A stretch of 64,000 nt of DNA from contig NZ_LVWG01000030.1 of the NCBI RefSeq assembly GCF_001622165.1, positions 21,149 through 85,148 of the forward strand, written 5' to 3'. Below the pieces are notes generated by a model. That model had not been told where the DNA came from. It saw nothing but the letters and a program-made list of their open reading frames with translations, and made no database searches. Within the stretch, counting starts at the first letter, position 1, and every line of letters begins with the position of its first letter. Positions 37,985-47,175 of the stretch are shown piece after piece. Source of the DNA: Pelodictyon luteolum. GTDB lineage: Bacteria; Bacteroidota; Chlorobiia; Chlorobiales; Chlorobiaceae. The position numbers were made by a program, and so were the translations under genes.

Positions 37985-38018
37985 GCCGGCTCGATTATTT
38001 TCAGTGAATCGAGCCGGC
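37985..38018 (+). terminator. Hairpin between pilin-like and chaperone genes
   Basis: A perfect 12-base stem (37985-37996 with 38007-38018) and a 10-base loop, followed by an AT-rich but broken T tract. It is a likely partial terminator or 3'-end stabiliser that lets more subunit than chaperone mRNA be made, as is common in fimbrial operons. A full stop is less likely because the chaperone gene follows within 50 bases. Confidence 0.6.
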
Positions 38019-38066
38019 TACAATTTATAATTTTAATGTACGGCGGCTATGGCGTATCACTGTTAT

Positions 38067-38930
38067 ATGAAGATCGCTCTATTTCTTGCATTAGTCGTGC
38101 TGTTTCCGGCCAGGTTGCTTCTTGCTGATCCCGCCGAAGAGTCACCATCGTCACCAACACAATTCGCGTCTTCTCCTCTTGATTTGAGGGTGGCTCCTCC
38201 ATACGTTTTATTTGAGGATGGGGTCCGAGCTACTGAAATATCCCTTATTAACAGTTCCAATCATAAACTTACTTATGCATTGTCCTTCAAGCGAATGAGA
38301 ATGCTTGAGGATGGCGACATTGTATCAATTCATGAACCTCGGCCTGGGGAGCAGTTTGCGGACGAGATGGTCCGGTTTACTCCACGAAGAGTTGTATTGC
38401 TACCCCGTCAGATTCAGACTGTAAGATTGCGGGCAATGAGGCCTGCTACCTTGCAAGATGGTGAATACCGCTCTTTTCTCAATTTTGCCGTCGTTCCGAA
38501 TGCACAGGAAGCCTTACCGGTTGATGAAAAACAGCCAACTACTGGACTCAAGATTAATTTGACCCCGGTCTATGGGGTTGCAATTCCGGTCGTTGTGCGT
38601 AAAGGAAAGCTTGATCTAGCGGTCCGCCTTGTCGGGCTTAAAGTCGTAGAAGATGCAAAGCGAGGTCAGCTGCTTTCTATGACCATTGAGCGGGATGGGA
38701 AACGATCATCGGCAGGAATCCTTGAGGTCGAAAGGGATGTTCCCGGCACTAAACGCGTTCAGGTGGCAAGAGTCGCTGGCGTCTCTGTTATGGCTCCGCT
38801 GGCTAAAAGAAACATTCTGATGCAACTCCGTCACCCTGAGGGTATTCGCTTGGGTCATGGAACGTTGAAAGTCCGGTATCTAGACAGTGTTGACCGCCAT
38901 GTCCTTGCTGAAGGCCAACTCATTCTGTAG
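38067..38930 (+). CDS. PapD-like periplasmic fimbrial chaperone
   Basis: About 287 residues from ATG 38067; ATG 38049 is six codons upstream. Signal peptide 1-20. The Ig-like N-domain has the chaperone pattern RFTPRRVVLLPRQIQTVRLR followed by DGEYRSFLNF, the counterpart of the PapD subunit-binding strand and Arg. The C-terminal domain is less conserved. It would cap the DUF4402 subunits in the periplasm and hand them to the usher encoded 26 bases downstream. AT-richer than the window. Confidence 0.85.
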   Translation: MKIALFLALVVLFPARLLLADPAEESPSSPTQFASSPLDLRVAPPYVLFEDGVRATEISLINSSNHKLTYALSFKRMRMLEDGDIVSIHEPRPGEQFADEMVRFTPRRVVLLPRQIQTVRLRAMRPATLQDGEYRSFLNFAVVPNAQEALPVDEKQPTTGLKINLTPVYGVAIPVVVRKGKLDLAVRLVGLKVVEDAKRGQLLSMTIERDGKRSSAGILEVERDVPGTKRVQVARVAGVSVMAPLAKRNILMQLRHPEGIRLGHGTLKVRYLDSVDRHVLAEGQLIL

Positions 38931-38956
38931 TCATCAGGCATTATTGTAATACGTAG

Positions 38957-41900
38957 ATGCCAATGCGCAATACGCACAAAGCGCCCTATCCGGTAGGATT
39001 GAAGGGGCGCTTTTCTGTTTTATGGCGCGTGCCATCCCGCCAAAAGCCTCGCCCAGACATCCATGGCCAGCGGCTTGGATTGCGTATAGCTCTACTATTG
39101 TCTGTGTTGCAATTGGCACTCATATCTCTTGGCGCCTCTTCCTTGCAGGCAGTTGATAAGCCACAGTTCTATATGGCAATAGTGAGTGGAGACTGGCCGG
39201 CCCATTCTCTTCTGGCGTTGAAGCGTAACGATACGACATACCTTCCACTTGCAGCATTCAGCCATCTCATGGGTTATGATCTCTATGTGGATCTTGGAAA
39301 TGGGCGGGCGTCAGGGCATGGAGGCTTGAGCGGAGGGGAGTTCAATCTCGATATCAGTGCATCGAAGGCGATGGTTGCAGGCCATTCTGTTCCATTCGAT
39401 AGCGCTCTCATCGTGCCCTTGTCTGACGACATTTATGTTGCGACTACACTGCTGGCGAAGTGGTTTTCTTTGAGCATCATGTCCGACATGTGGGGAGATA
39501 TGAGCATTAAAAGATTGGAAAATCAGCAACCAAGCCATCCTGAACAAGGCGTTCCTGCCACACAGCCAGTTCAGGCAGTGCCTACGCCAACAATCAGTGA
39601 AGCACCGCCGGAAAAGACTGATAATGTTTCCAACGCCATTGAAGATCAGGATGTTCATCGAGATTCTACTGTAAAGGTCCCATCGCCTGAAGATGGAGGG
39701 GGCGTTGTGGAATGTCCAAACCCTGAGCCTGTTAAGGTTCATGAAGAGCCTACCGCGAACGATGGTGTTGGTGATAATGGAATTGTGCCTGAACTGAAAC
39801 CGGAACCTCTGGTGCAAGAGGTTATTGTCGGTACCTCAGAACCAAGTCCTCTGAATGAATCTTCAGCCGGGGTAATGCAAAGTTCTAGCGGATTCACTGA
39901 CGATGATGCACTTCTTTGCCTTTTGACGCTGTATCGTACACCGTTGAGTGATGAGTTCATGATCTTTGCTACACCAGAGCGTTCATATATCCCCCTCACC
40001 GAGTTCAGCAGGTTGCTGGAATTAGGTATTGATGTCGATTGCAATGCCAAAAAGGCGACAGGATATGTCGGTAGGCCGGGACAGACCTTCCTTTTAGATA
40101 TTCCGGGATCATCTGTTTCTGTTTCCGGGCATGCATGCTCCTGCGATACGAGCCGCATCGTTGTGACAGCAAATGATATCTATGTCGAAAGCCAGATGCT
40201 TGCAAGCTGGCTGTCCATGCATATTGAAGTCAACAGGCTCAACGCAGCAGTAGCAGTGAAGCCATTTGTGCCGTTGCCATTGCAGGAACGCATCGCCCGT
40301 GAAGAGGCAGGGGGCAATACATGGGGCTATGGTGTGTATCAGGACCCAGGGTATTCCCGAATGAAGTTCCCCTACAGTGTGTTAAATGGCGCAAGTGTCG
40401 ATGTGTCACTGCGAACATCCTTTGTGTCCCGCAGCCCTCAATCTCCTCAACAATACAACGCATCGCATTACACTCGTATTACAGGAGATCTGCTCTGGAT
40501 GAACACTCATGCTGATTTTTCCGGCCAGATTGCAAACAGCAGTGATCCTGGGCTGTTGATTGAGGACGGGCGTCTTCGACTTGAACGAGTTGACCCGGAC
40601 GGTAATCTCCTTGGTCCGCTTGGTGCGAAGACCATAGCGTTTGGCGATCTGTCGCAGTATAATAACCTTCCGCTTATTGGTACTGCGGTCATTGGGCCTG
40701 GTGGTCTGGTGAGCAGCTACCCAATTTCTTCGCCATCACTTTTTGATCTGGTCTCCTTAAAGGGCTATCTCGGACCCGGATGGGATGTCCAGTTGTTTCG
40801 CAATGGTGCGTTGCTTGATTACAGGCCGTCCAACTCATTCAACGAGTATGAATTCGTTGATATTCCGCTGAATTACGGAGTGAATGAGCTGCAACTGGTA
40901 TTCAACGGGCCACAAGGTGAACGCCGAACAGAATCCTATCACTACAATATCGGTCAGAACATGATGAAACCGGGCCAGTGGGCCTATCAGGCGAGCCTCT
41001 CTTTCCCGTCCAGGCATTCGCTATTGTTAAATGGAAATACCTCGCTTCAGGATGATAGCAACCGACCCGGCCCACTCATGGCCTGGAAAAGCACTCTTGG
41101 CCTCACTGAATGGCTTACCTTCAGCAATTATCTTGCATCAGCTAAAATAAAAGGGGTCAATCATTCATATCTCGGCTCAGGGGTGAGCGGTTACCTGCAA
41201 TCAATGCAGATAGATGCCGACATGGCCTTTGACACTCAGCAATCATCAAAAGCAATGCAGGTAGGTGTTATGACCAGCATTGCAGGCGTGTCGCTGTCCG
41301 GCAGGTATGCAAGCCTCGATAGCAATTGGGTGGCAACAGGCGGATCGGTCGGTTACCGGGATCAACTGGAAGTCCGTGCGGGAGGGATTCGCTTATTTCC
41401 GTTTATTCCATCGACAAGTTTTTCAACGGATTACCGGAGACAAATCATTGACGATGAACAACGCAATGAATCTTGGGGAATATCAAATTATAACCAGACC
41501 TTTGGGATCACTCACTCCCACAGGATTTACTTACAGAAGCAAATGCTGTACGGGACAACACTGGAAACCAGTGAAGGAACATCTTCTTTTTCCTGGATGA
41601 ACGGCGCATTGCACTGGACTGGGGAAGTGAACTATCAGCTCCATCCCGAACGCCAGTGGAATTATTTGATAATGAGCGGTAACATAGACCTTGGGGACGA
41701 TATCATACTGACCAATGGATTCAACTATAACTTCCCGCAACAGACCTGGCGGGCGTTGCTGTCAATGAATAAACAGGGGCGGTCGGCACTGCTTGGTATC
41801 AGCCTTAACTATAACAGCGATAGTGTCTGGGGCGCAGGTCTCAATCTGTCAATGAATTTTACGCGTGAACCGAGGCGATCTTCATGGGTGATGGATGGAT

Positions 41901-42523
41901 CATCGGGTAGCGGATATTCTGCCGTGTCTGCTATGGCATTCATCGATGAGAACAAGAACAGGCAAAAAGATGAAAGTGAAGAGGTCATACCTGATGTCGG
42001 TTATTTTGTCAATCGGTATGACCATCCGGCAACAAGTGATTCTACGGGGATTGCTTTTTTAAATAACATTGCCTCGAATATTCCTGCCAACATCACCCTC
42101 TCTCCGGCAACCTTACCAGATCTTTCTTATGTTGCGGCAGATAAGGGATATCGTCTTGTTCCGCGTCCGGGATGTCCCTTTGAGCTGGATTTCCCTGTAT
42201 GGATAACTGGTGAAGTTTCAGGGCTTGTCTGTGAGGTTCAAGGGGAGATGATTCGACCCGTTTCAGGTATTATCATCGAGGCGGTCGACGCAGATGGTAA
42301 GACAATAGGCACAACGCTATCGGGTTATGATGGCTTCTATGACTTTGAAGCTCTTCCGACAGGCCCGATCACACTCCGGATTTCGTCTGAACAGGCAGAA
42401 AAAATTGGTTTTGAGGGGGAGGCGACATGCGTTACCATACCGTCGAACGGAGGCTATATCGATAATGTCCGCCTGGTTCTCCAGAAGAAGAACCAGAATC
42501 GCACGAACACCGAGGAACTATGA
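38957..42523 (+). CDS. Divergent fimbrial usher with duplicated N-terminal module
   Basis: 1188 residues. A long N-terminal extension of about 40 residues precedes a hydrophobic signal segment (42-65). Two copies of a module follow (about 70-180 and 315-440), each with the pattern YLPL..F, then a vDl..g.a.G turn, then DIYV...LA.W; they are joined by a Pro/Glu-rich linker. The centre (about 460-980) reads as outer-membrane beta-barrel with usher-like segments (DVQLFRNGALLDYRP, FVDIPLNYGVNELQLVF). Near 1000 comes an SdrD-B-like AFIDENKNRQKDESE, and the C-terminus resembles a carboxypeptidase regulatory domain (GYDGFYDFEALPTGP). It would be the pore for DUF4402 pili. M3 (38963) is an alternative start. 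Confidence 0.8.
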   Translation: MPMRNTHKAPYPVGLKGRFSVLWRVPSRQKPRPDIHGQRLGLRIALLLSVLQLALISLGASSLQAVDKPQFYMAIVSGDWPAHSLLALKRNDTTYLPLAAFSHLMGYDLYVDLGNGRASGHGGLSGGEFNLDISASKAMVAGHSVPFDSALIVPLSDDIYVATTLLAKWFSLSIMSDMWGDMSIKRLENQQPSHPEQGVPATQPVQAVPTPTISEAPPEKTDNVSNAIEDQDVHRDSTVKVPSPEDGGGVVECPNPEPVKVHEEPTANDGVGDNGIVPELKPEPLVQEVIVGTSEPSPLNESSAGVMQSSSGFTDDDALLCLLTLYRTPLSDEFMIFATPERSYIPLTEFSRLLELGIDVDCNAKKATGYVGRPGQTFLLDIPGSSVSVSGHACSCDTSRIVVTANDIYVESQMLASWLSMHIEVNRLNAAVAVKPFVPLPLQERIAREEAGGNTWGYGVYQDPGYSRMKFPYSVLNGASVDVSLRTSFVSRSPQSPQQYNASHYTRITGDLLWMNTHADFSGQIANSSDPGLLIEDGRLRLERVDPDGNLLGPLGAKTIAFGDLSQYNNLPLIGTAVIGPGGLVSSYPISSPSLFDLVSLKGYLGPGWDVQLFRNGALLDYRPSNSFNEYEFVDIPLNYGVNELQLVFNGPQGERRTESYHYNIGQNMMKPGQWAYQASLSFPSRHSLLLNGNTSLQDDSNRPGPLMAWKSTLGLTEWLTFSNYLASAKIKGVNHSYLGSGVSGYLQSMQIDADMAFDTQQSSKAMQVGVMTSIAGVSLSGRYASLDSNWVATGGSVGYRDQLEVRAGGIRLFPFIPSTSFSTDYRRQIIDDEQRNESWGISNYNQTFGITHSHRIYLQKQMLYGTTLETSEGTSSFSWMNGALHWTGEVNYQLHPERQWNYLIMSGNIDLGDDIILTNGFNYNFPQQTWRALLSMNKQGRSALLGISLNYNSDSVWGAGLNLSMNFTREPRRSSWVMDGSSGSGYSAVSAMAFIDENKNRQKDESEEVIPDVGYFVNRYDHPATSDSTGIAFLNNIASNIPANITLSPATLPDLSYVAADKGYRLVPRPGCPFELDFPVWITGEVSGLVCEVQGEMIRPVSGIIIEAVDADGKTIGTTLSGYDGFYDFEALPTGPITLRISSEQAEKIGFEGEATCVTIPSNGGYIDNVRLVLQKKNQNRTNTEEL

Positions 42524-42664
42524 TTTCCAAATCATGGGCAAGCGTGATGTTCATGGCCCAGTTACAACAGCAAACACGCAGACTTCACCCTCACTGCTCA
42601 GCTGGAAAGGAAGCACCCCACAGGCACTGTCGGTATCACTAACAGTCATAATGAAAAGAATGCA

Positions 42665-43585
42665 ATGAACAAGAAGATCGAATTAATGCCCGGGATCATT
42701 GCTGATCCGGTTGCCGTCGAGACCAAGGCCGGTATAATTGAATATTCATTGACAGGATCGAATGGTCCGGTCGTCATGGTCGTGCATGGAGGCGTTGGAG
42801 GTTATGACCAGGCACGGGTCATGGCTGCACGATGGATTAATGAGAACAACTTTCGCATCCTGTGCCCGTCCCGCCCCGGTTACCTTGGTACCCCGCTTGA
42901 AAGTGGCCGGAGCATTGAAGAGCAGGCCGACCTCTTCGCTTCACTTCTGGACCATCTCGGGATTGAGAAGGTTGTTGTCGTCAGTGCATCTGCAGGAGGC
43001 CCTCCAGGCTATGTTTTCGCAATGCGCCATCCCGAACGGGTATCGGCAATGATTGCCATTGATGGCGTCAGTGGTTATTACGACCTTCCGGAAAAGGTCG
43101 GCCCGGTTGCCGAAGCGCTCTTTCTCAACAGCTTTGGTCAAAAGCTAACAAGCATGATGGAAAAGATCAGTCCGGCTTCATTCCTGAAGCAGCTGTTCGT
43201 TACCGAGGCGTATTACACCAAGGAGCAGATGAAAACGCATATCGACTTTGCCCTCAATACTCCATCCGCCCTGGAATTCGTAGATGCCTTCATGAACACC
43301 ATGTACCCGTACAAGCCCCGTAAGGGCGGAACGGATAATGATATGGCAATCTACAGGACCTATACCCGACTGCCATTGAGCGGCATACAATGCCCGACGC
43401 TCATCATCCATGGCACCCATGATGCCGATGTCAAGTTCTACGATGGTGTCTATGCATATGAAAGCATTGAGGGAGCAGAACGCCACTGGATCGAATTCGG
43501 ATCGCATGTCGGCTTCTGGGTCAGTCCAGGCTCTGCTGCTGCCCAGAAACATGCTGCGGCTTTTCTCGAACGCCATACCGGCTGA
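42665..43585 (+). CDS. Alpha/beta hydrolase
   Basis: 306 residues. Nucleophile Ser in VVSASAGGPPG (about residue 110), acid Asp in IIHGTHDADVKFYDG, His in FGSHVGFW near the end; oxyanion motif VVHGGVGG near residue 38. Substrate not readable. It lies 141 bases after the usher gene and may be cotranscribed. A decayed copy of its last third stands at 55383-55486 in the same orientation. Confidence 0.9.
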   Translation: MNKKIELMPGIIADPVAVETKAGIIEYSLTGSNGPVVMVVHGGVGGYDQARVMAARWINENNFRILCPSRPGYLGTPLESGRSIEEQADLFASLLDHLGIEKVVVVSASAGGPPGYVFAMRHPERVSAMIAIDGVSGYYDLPEKVGPVAEALFLNSFGQKLTSMMEKISPASFLKQLFVTEAYYTKEQMKTHIDFALNTPSALEFVDAFMNTMYPYKPRKGGTDNDMAIYRTYTRLPLSGIQCPTLIIHGTHDADVKFYDGVYAYESIEGAERHWIEFGSHVGFWVSPGSAAAQKHAAAFLERHTG

Positions 43586-44148
43586 TACCCGCAGCATTGT
43601 AGCGTGCCTGCCCTAACCTCCGTAACCCCCATCCCTGGGGTATCTTCTCTGCCCGCCTTACCTGTGCGATGCCGGAGCGATCATAAACCGCTCCGGCATC
43701 AGGTTCGCAGGGTGGCTCCTGAGATGTGGAGGTATTTCAGGACATAGACCCGGTATCTGGTTACGCCGCCTTTGGTGGTTACCAGCTAGTCCAAACCGCC
43801 ACGAAGCCAGCGGTGCCAACGGGTGCGGTACTGCCGGAGACTGTGTTGGGTTTTCTTGCTGTATTGGGTAACTTATTGAAGTAGTCGTGATCGTAATAGT
43901 TGGATACATTCAACCATTGGGATCAAAAGGAGACCCTCATGTCATTAGAGCAGACAGAAGCCTTCCCTTCATCCACATTGAGGGATTGAGGATTGTCATG
44001 ATGACTGGCTCCCAAGATAGGTTCAGTCCCAGGTGATTCTTCGGCCTTGGAATATCTCCAGCTGCATCTTATGCAATGATTACAAGCCGGGGTCTTTGGC
44101 TTTCTTAACCTGTCCATGTCTTTCTTGCAACTCCAGTCCCTCGGTGCC
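43586..44148. other. Intergenic region with gene remnants at the island edge
   Basis: 563 bases without a full gene. It holds a 12-base hairpin (listed separately), an open stretch at 43723-43884 that reads as a plausible protein C-terminus (GYAAFGGYQLVQTATKP, ending VLGFLAVLGNLLK), and a 17-codon frame at 43939-43989 with a good AAAAGGAG site (MSLEQTEAFPSSTLRD). These look like scraps of older genes. The region must also hold the promoter of the partner-switching operon, which I could not pick out. Confidence 0.45.
43668..43700 (+). terminator. Hairpin downstream of the hydrolase gene
   Basis: A perfect 12-base stem (43668-43679 with 43689-43700) with a 9-base loop, 82 bases after the hydrolase stop. 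No T-run follows, so intrinsic termination is uncertain; it may be a factor-assisted terminator or an mRNA end. Confidence 0.45.
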
Positions 44149-45177
44149 ATGCACGAACGCCAGCGATCAACAGGTTCCTTACTGTTCCAGGCATTCAGCC
44201 TGATGGTTGTTGTTGCGCTGCTTTCCCTTGCTGCATATCCCTCCCTGCTCCATGCAGAACCCCCGTTTAAAAAAGCTTCCCTCATCCCTCTCTGGAGCCC
44301 GCAGGCACAGTTTGCCGGGTATTATGTTGCCCTTGAAAAAGGGCTGTACCGCCGTTACGGGGTTGAACTGACTATCCTGAACGGAGGCTCGGGCAATTCG
44401 CCAGTCGAGGCCCTACAGAGCGGCAGGGCCGACTATGCGGTGATGTGGCTGACCACGGCGTTGCGGCATCGTGATGCAGGGATACGTCTTGTGAACATAA
44501 GTCAGGTTATCCAGCGGTCTTCGATGATGCTGATTTCAAGGAAATCCAGCAGGATTGATTCATTGCAGGGGATGAACGGAAAAAAGGTCGGACTGTGGGA
44601 CGGAGATTTATCGATTCCACCACTGACGTTGTTTTCCCGCAGGGGCATTACGATCCGTCAGGTACCGCTAACAAATACGGTGAACCTGTTCCTGCGCGGG
44701 GGGATTGAGGTGACCTCGGCGATGTGGTACAACGAGTATCACGTGATCCTGAACTCAGGGGTGGACGCCGATGAACTCAATGCGGTCTTTCTGAGCGAAC
44801 AGGGCGTGAACTTCCCGGAAGACGGGATTTACGGGCTTGAAAAGACCGTGAAGGGCGATCCTGCTTTGGCTGCAGCCATTGCGGATGCCTCACGGGAGGG
44901 GTGGCAGTACGCGTTCGATCATCCTGAAGAGGCACTTGATATTGTAATGAAATATATGCTTCGTGCTCATGTACCGGCAAACCGGATGCACCAGAAGTGG
45001 ATGCTGAACCGGATGCGCGACATTATCATGCCCGGTACGGCTTTCGGCAAACTGCCGTCCGGAACATTGGATCGGAAGGACTACCATGATGCGGGAAATG
45101 CCATGCAGCGTGCAGGGCTGATAGGGGGGTATCCGGACTATGCCGATTTTACCTGGAGACATGATGCGGTTCAGTAA
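44149..45177 (+). CDS. NMT1/THI5-like periplasmic binding protein
   Basis: About 342 residues from ATG 44149 (44116 also possible). Signal peptide ends in LLHAEPP. The mature part follows the NMT1/THI5 and SsuA-like pattern: SLIPLWSPQAQFAGYYVALEKGLY, ELTILNGGSGNSPVEALQSGRADYAVMW, LQGMNGKKVGLWDG. Relatives bind pyrimidines, thiamine precursors or sulfonates for ABC uptake. No NMT1-type permease is near. Its 3' end overlaps the phosphatase gene, so it may serve as the ligand-binding partner of that sensor rather than of a transporter. Confidence 0.85.
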   Translation: MHERQRSTGSLLFQAFSLMVVVALLSLAAYPSLLHAEPPFKKASLIPLWSPQAQFAGYYVALEKGLYRRYGVELTILNGGSGNSPVEALQSGRADYAVMWLTTALRHRDAGIRLVNISQVIQRSSMMLISRKSSRIDSLQGMNGKKVGLWDGDLSIPPLTLFSRRGITIRQVPLTNTVNLFLRGGIEVTSAMWYNEYHVILNSGVDADELNAVFLSEQGVNFPEDGIYGLEKTVKGDPALAAAIADASREGWQYAFDHPEEALDIVMKYMLRAHVPANRMHQKWMLNRMRDIIMPGTAFGKLPSGTLDRKDYHDAGNAMQRAGLIGGYPDYADFTWRHDAVQ

Positions 45178-47137
45178 GAGCATTGTCATCCGAATGATTG
45201 TGGTGATTACCCTGTGCAGCGCGGGAATTTTCGCCGTAACGCTGGTCGTCAACTATCTGCAATCACGGAGCATGCTTGAAATGGAGCTTGAAGAGAATGC
45301 CCGCAATCTGGCATCTTCACTGGCTAACAGGGTGGACGCAGAGCTGGTTTCGGTGGCGAAGGTGACGGAGGGGATGGCACGCTCACTCGATACAGCAGAA
45401 TATAGTCGAGAGGGCCTTGTTTCTCTCATTGGCAGCATGCTTGATGCCAACCCGTCGGTCTATGGTTCGGCCATTGCATTCGAGCCTTATGCATTCAATA
45501 AGCAGGAGCGCCTCTATGCGCCCTACCTGTTCCGTGACGAAGGAGCGGTAAAGGCAATCCGTCTTGATGCCTCCTACCGGTATGTGCCGTACCTTTATCA
45601 GGACTGGTACCAGATTCCCGTCGAGCTGCAGGCGCCGGTGTGGAGCGAGCCTTATTTTGACGATGGAGGCGGGAATGCGACCATGGCGACCTGTTCGGTT
45701 CCCTTTTATTATTCGAGTGGGGGAAAACGGGAGGTTAAGGGCGTGGTATCGGCAGATATCCGGCTTGATTCACTGACCCAGCTGATTTCTTCCGTCAGAA
45801 TCCTCAAAACCGGCTATGCGATGCTCCTGTCGCGCAACGGCATGGTGCTCACCCATCCTGACAGTTCATTCATCATGAACGAGTCCATTTTCAGCATTGC
45901 CGAAGAGCGAAGAGATCCTGTGCTGCGGGAGATGGGAAGAAAGATGATTGCCGGAGAGTCGGGTTTTGTGCACCACTCCCTGACGGACGAACCGGGCTGG
46001 ATGTATTATGCTCCGATCCGTTCGACAGGCTGGACTCTGGCTGTTGTTTTTCCTGAAGCGGAACTGTTCGAAAATGTAAGGAGCCTGAGCCTGACTATGG
46101 CAGGGATTGGCACTGGCGGCCTATTGCTTCTTGCGCTGGTTGTGGCCATGGCCACCCGTTCCATAACCCTTCCGCTCAGGGCGCTGGCAAGTGCAACGGG
46201 GCCGATGGCTTCAGGTAACTTCGATGTGGAACTGCCTGCTGTCCGCTCGAACGATGAAATCGGCATGCTCACCAGTTCATTCCGCATGATGGGGAAGTCA
46301 CTGAAAGAGTATATCCGCAACCTGACGGAAACTACGGCACAGAAAGAACGGATACAGAGTGAGCTACAGATGGCCACCGACATTCAGGCGAGCCTCCTGC
46401 CCCGTATCTTCCCGGCATTCCCTGAGCGCCCCGAGTTCGATATCTTTGCATCGATGGATGCGGCCAAAGAGGTCGGTGGAGATTTTTATGATTTCTTTTT
46501 CATCGATGACAGTCATCTCTGTTTCCTTATTGCCGATGTTGCAGACAAGGGGGTGCCTGCGGCACTCTACATGATGGTTGCAAAGACGCTTCTGAAGTCG
46601 GAGGCGCAGCGGTTGAGAGATCCCGGTGTGATTCTTGAGCATGTGAACAACATCCTTGCCGAAGATAATGAGAGCTGCATGTTCGCTACCGTGTTCTGCG
46701 CCATACTCGATACCGCATCAGGGGAGCTGATCTTTTCGAATGCAGGCCACAACCCGCCGCTCCTCGTCGGTTCGGGCGGTGTGCGTTATCTGGATGTGAA
46801 GCCGGGATTCCTGCTTGGACCCGTGCCGGATTCCGGGTACGAGACCGAACGCATCACACTGCGCAACGGTGATGTATTCTTCCTCTATACGGACGGGGTC
46901 ACCGAAGCAAAAAACAGGGAGGATGAACTGTTCGGGGAGCAGCGCCTGCTGGAGATTCTGCAGGGTGATTTCTCCATGGCGGTGGAAGATATGGTCCATG
47001 CCGTCCGCTCCAGTGTGGCGGGGTTTGCAGAAGGGGCGGCGCAGTCGGACGACATCACGATGGTTGCGCTGCAATACACGGGAAATGGCATATCAAGTTC
47101 AGCAATTGATGCCCCGCTGATTATAAGTAAAAGCTGA
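45161..47137 (+). CDS. Cache-HAMP-PP2C (SpoIIE/RsbU-like) serine phosphatase
   Basis: About 658 residues. TM1 (8-30), a double-Cache-like periplasmic domain (about 35-295), TM2 (about 305-330), HAMP (330-385), then a SpoIIE-type PP2C domain with intact metal motifs: KEVGGDFYDFFF, IADVADKGVPAALYM, LYTDGVTEAKN and QSDDITMVAL. Such phosphatases dephosphorylate the Ser of a STAS antagonist; one is encoded later in this operon. ATG 45161 or 45164, with GGAG just upstream; the frame opens at 45140. It overlaps the binding-protein gene by about 17 bases. Confidence 0.93.
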   Translation: MMRFSKSIVIRMIVVITLCSAGIFAVTLVVNYLQSRSMLEMELEENARNLASSLANRVDAELVSVAKVTEGMARSLDTAEYSREGLVSLIGSMLDANPSVYGSAIAFEPYAFNKQERLYAPYLFRDEGAVKAIRLDASYRYVPYLYQDWYQIPVELQAPVWSEPYFDDGGGNATMATCSVPFYYSSGGKREVKGVVSADIRLDSLTQLISSVRILKTGYAMLLSRNGMVLTHPDSSFIMNESIFSIAEERRDPVLREMGRKMIAGESGFVHHSLTDEPGWMYYAPIRSTGWTLAVVFPEAELFENVRSLSLTMAGIGTGGLLLLALVVAMATRSITLPLRALASATGPMASGNFDVELPAVRSNDEIGMLTSSFRMMGKSLKEYIRNLTETTAQKERIQSELQMATDIQASLLPRIFPAFPERPEFDIFASMDAAKEVGGDFYDFFFIDDSHLCFLIADVADKGVPAALYMMVAKTLLKSEAQRLRDPGVILEHVNNILAEDNESCMFATVFCAILDTASGELIFSNAGHNPPLLVGSGGVRYLDVKPGFLLGPVPDSGYETERITLRNGDVFFLYTDGVTEAKNREDELFGEQRLLEILQGDFSMAVEDMVHAVRSSVAGFAEGAAQSDDITMVALQYTGNGISSSAIDAPLIISKS

Positions 47138-47175
47138 CAGCAATAATAGACGAATCCACCCGTAATCAAGACACC

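Noticed and set aside
42524..42664. In-frame open stretch before the hydrolase start (HPTGTVGITNSHNEKN)
   Set aside because: It has no start codon after the preceding stop, so it cannot extend the hydrolase; probably chance.
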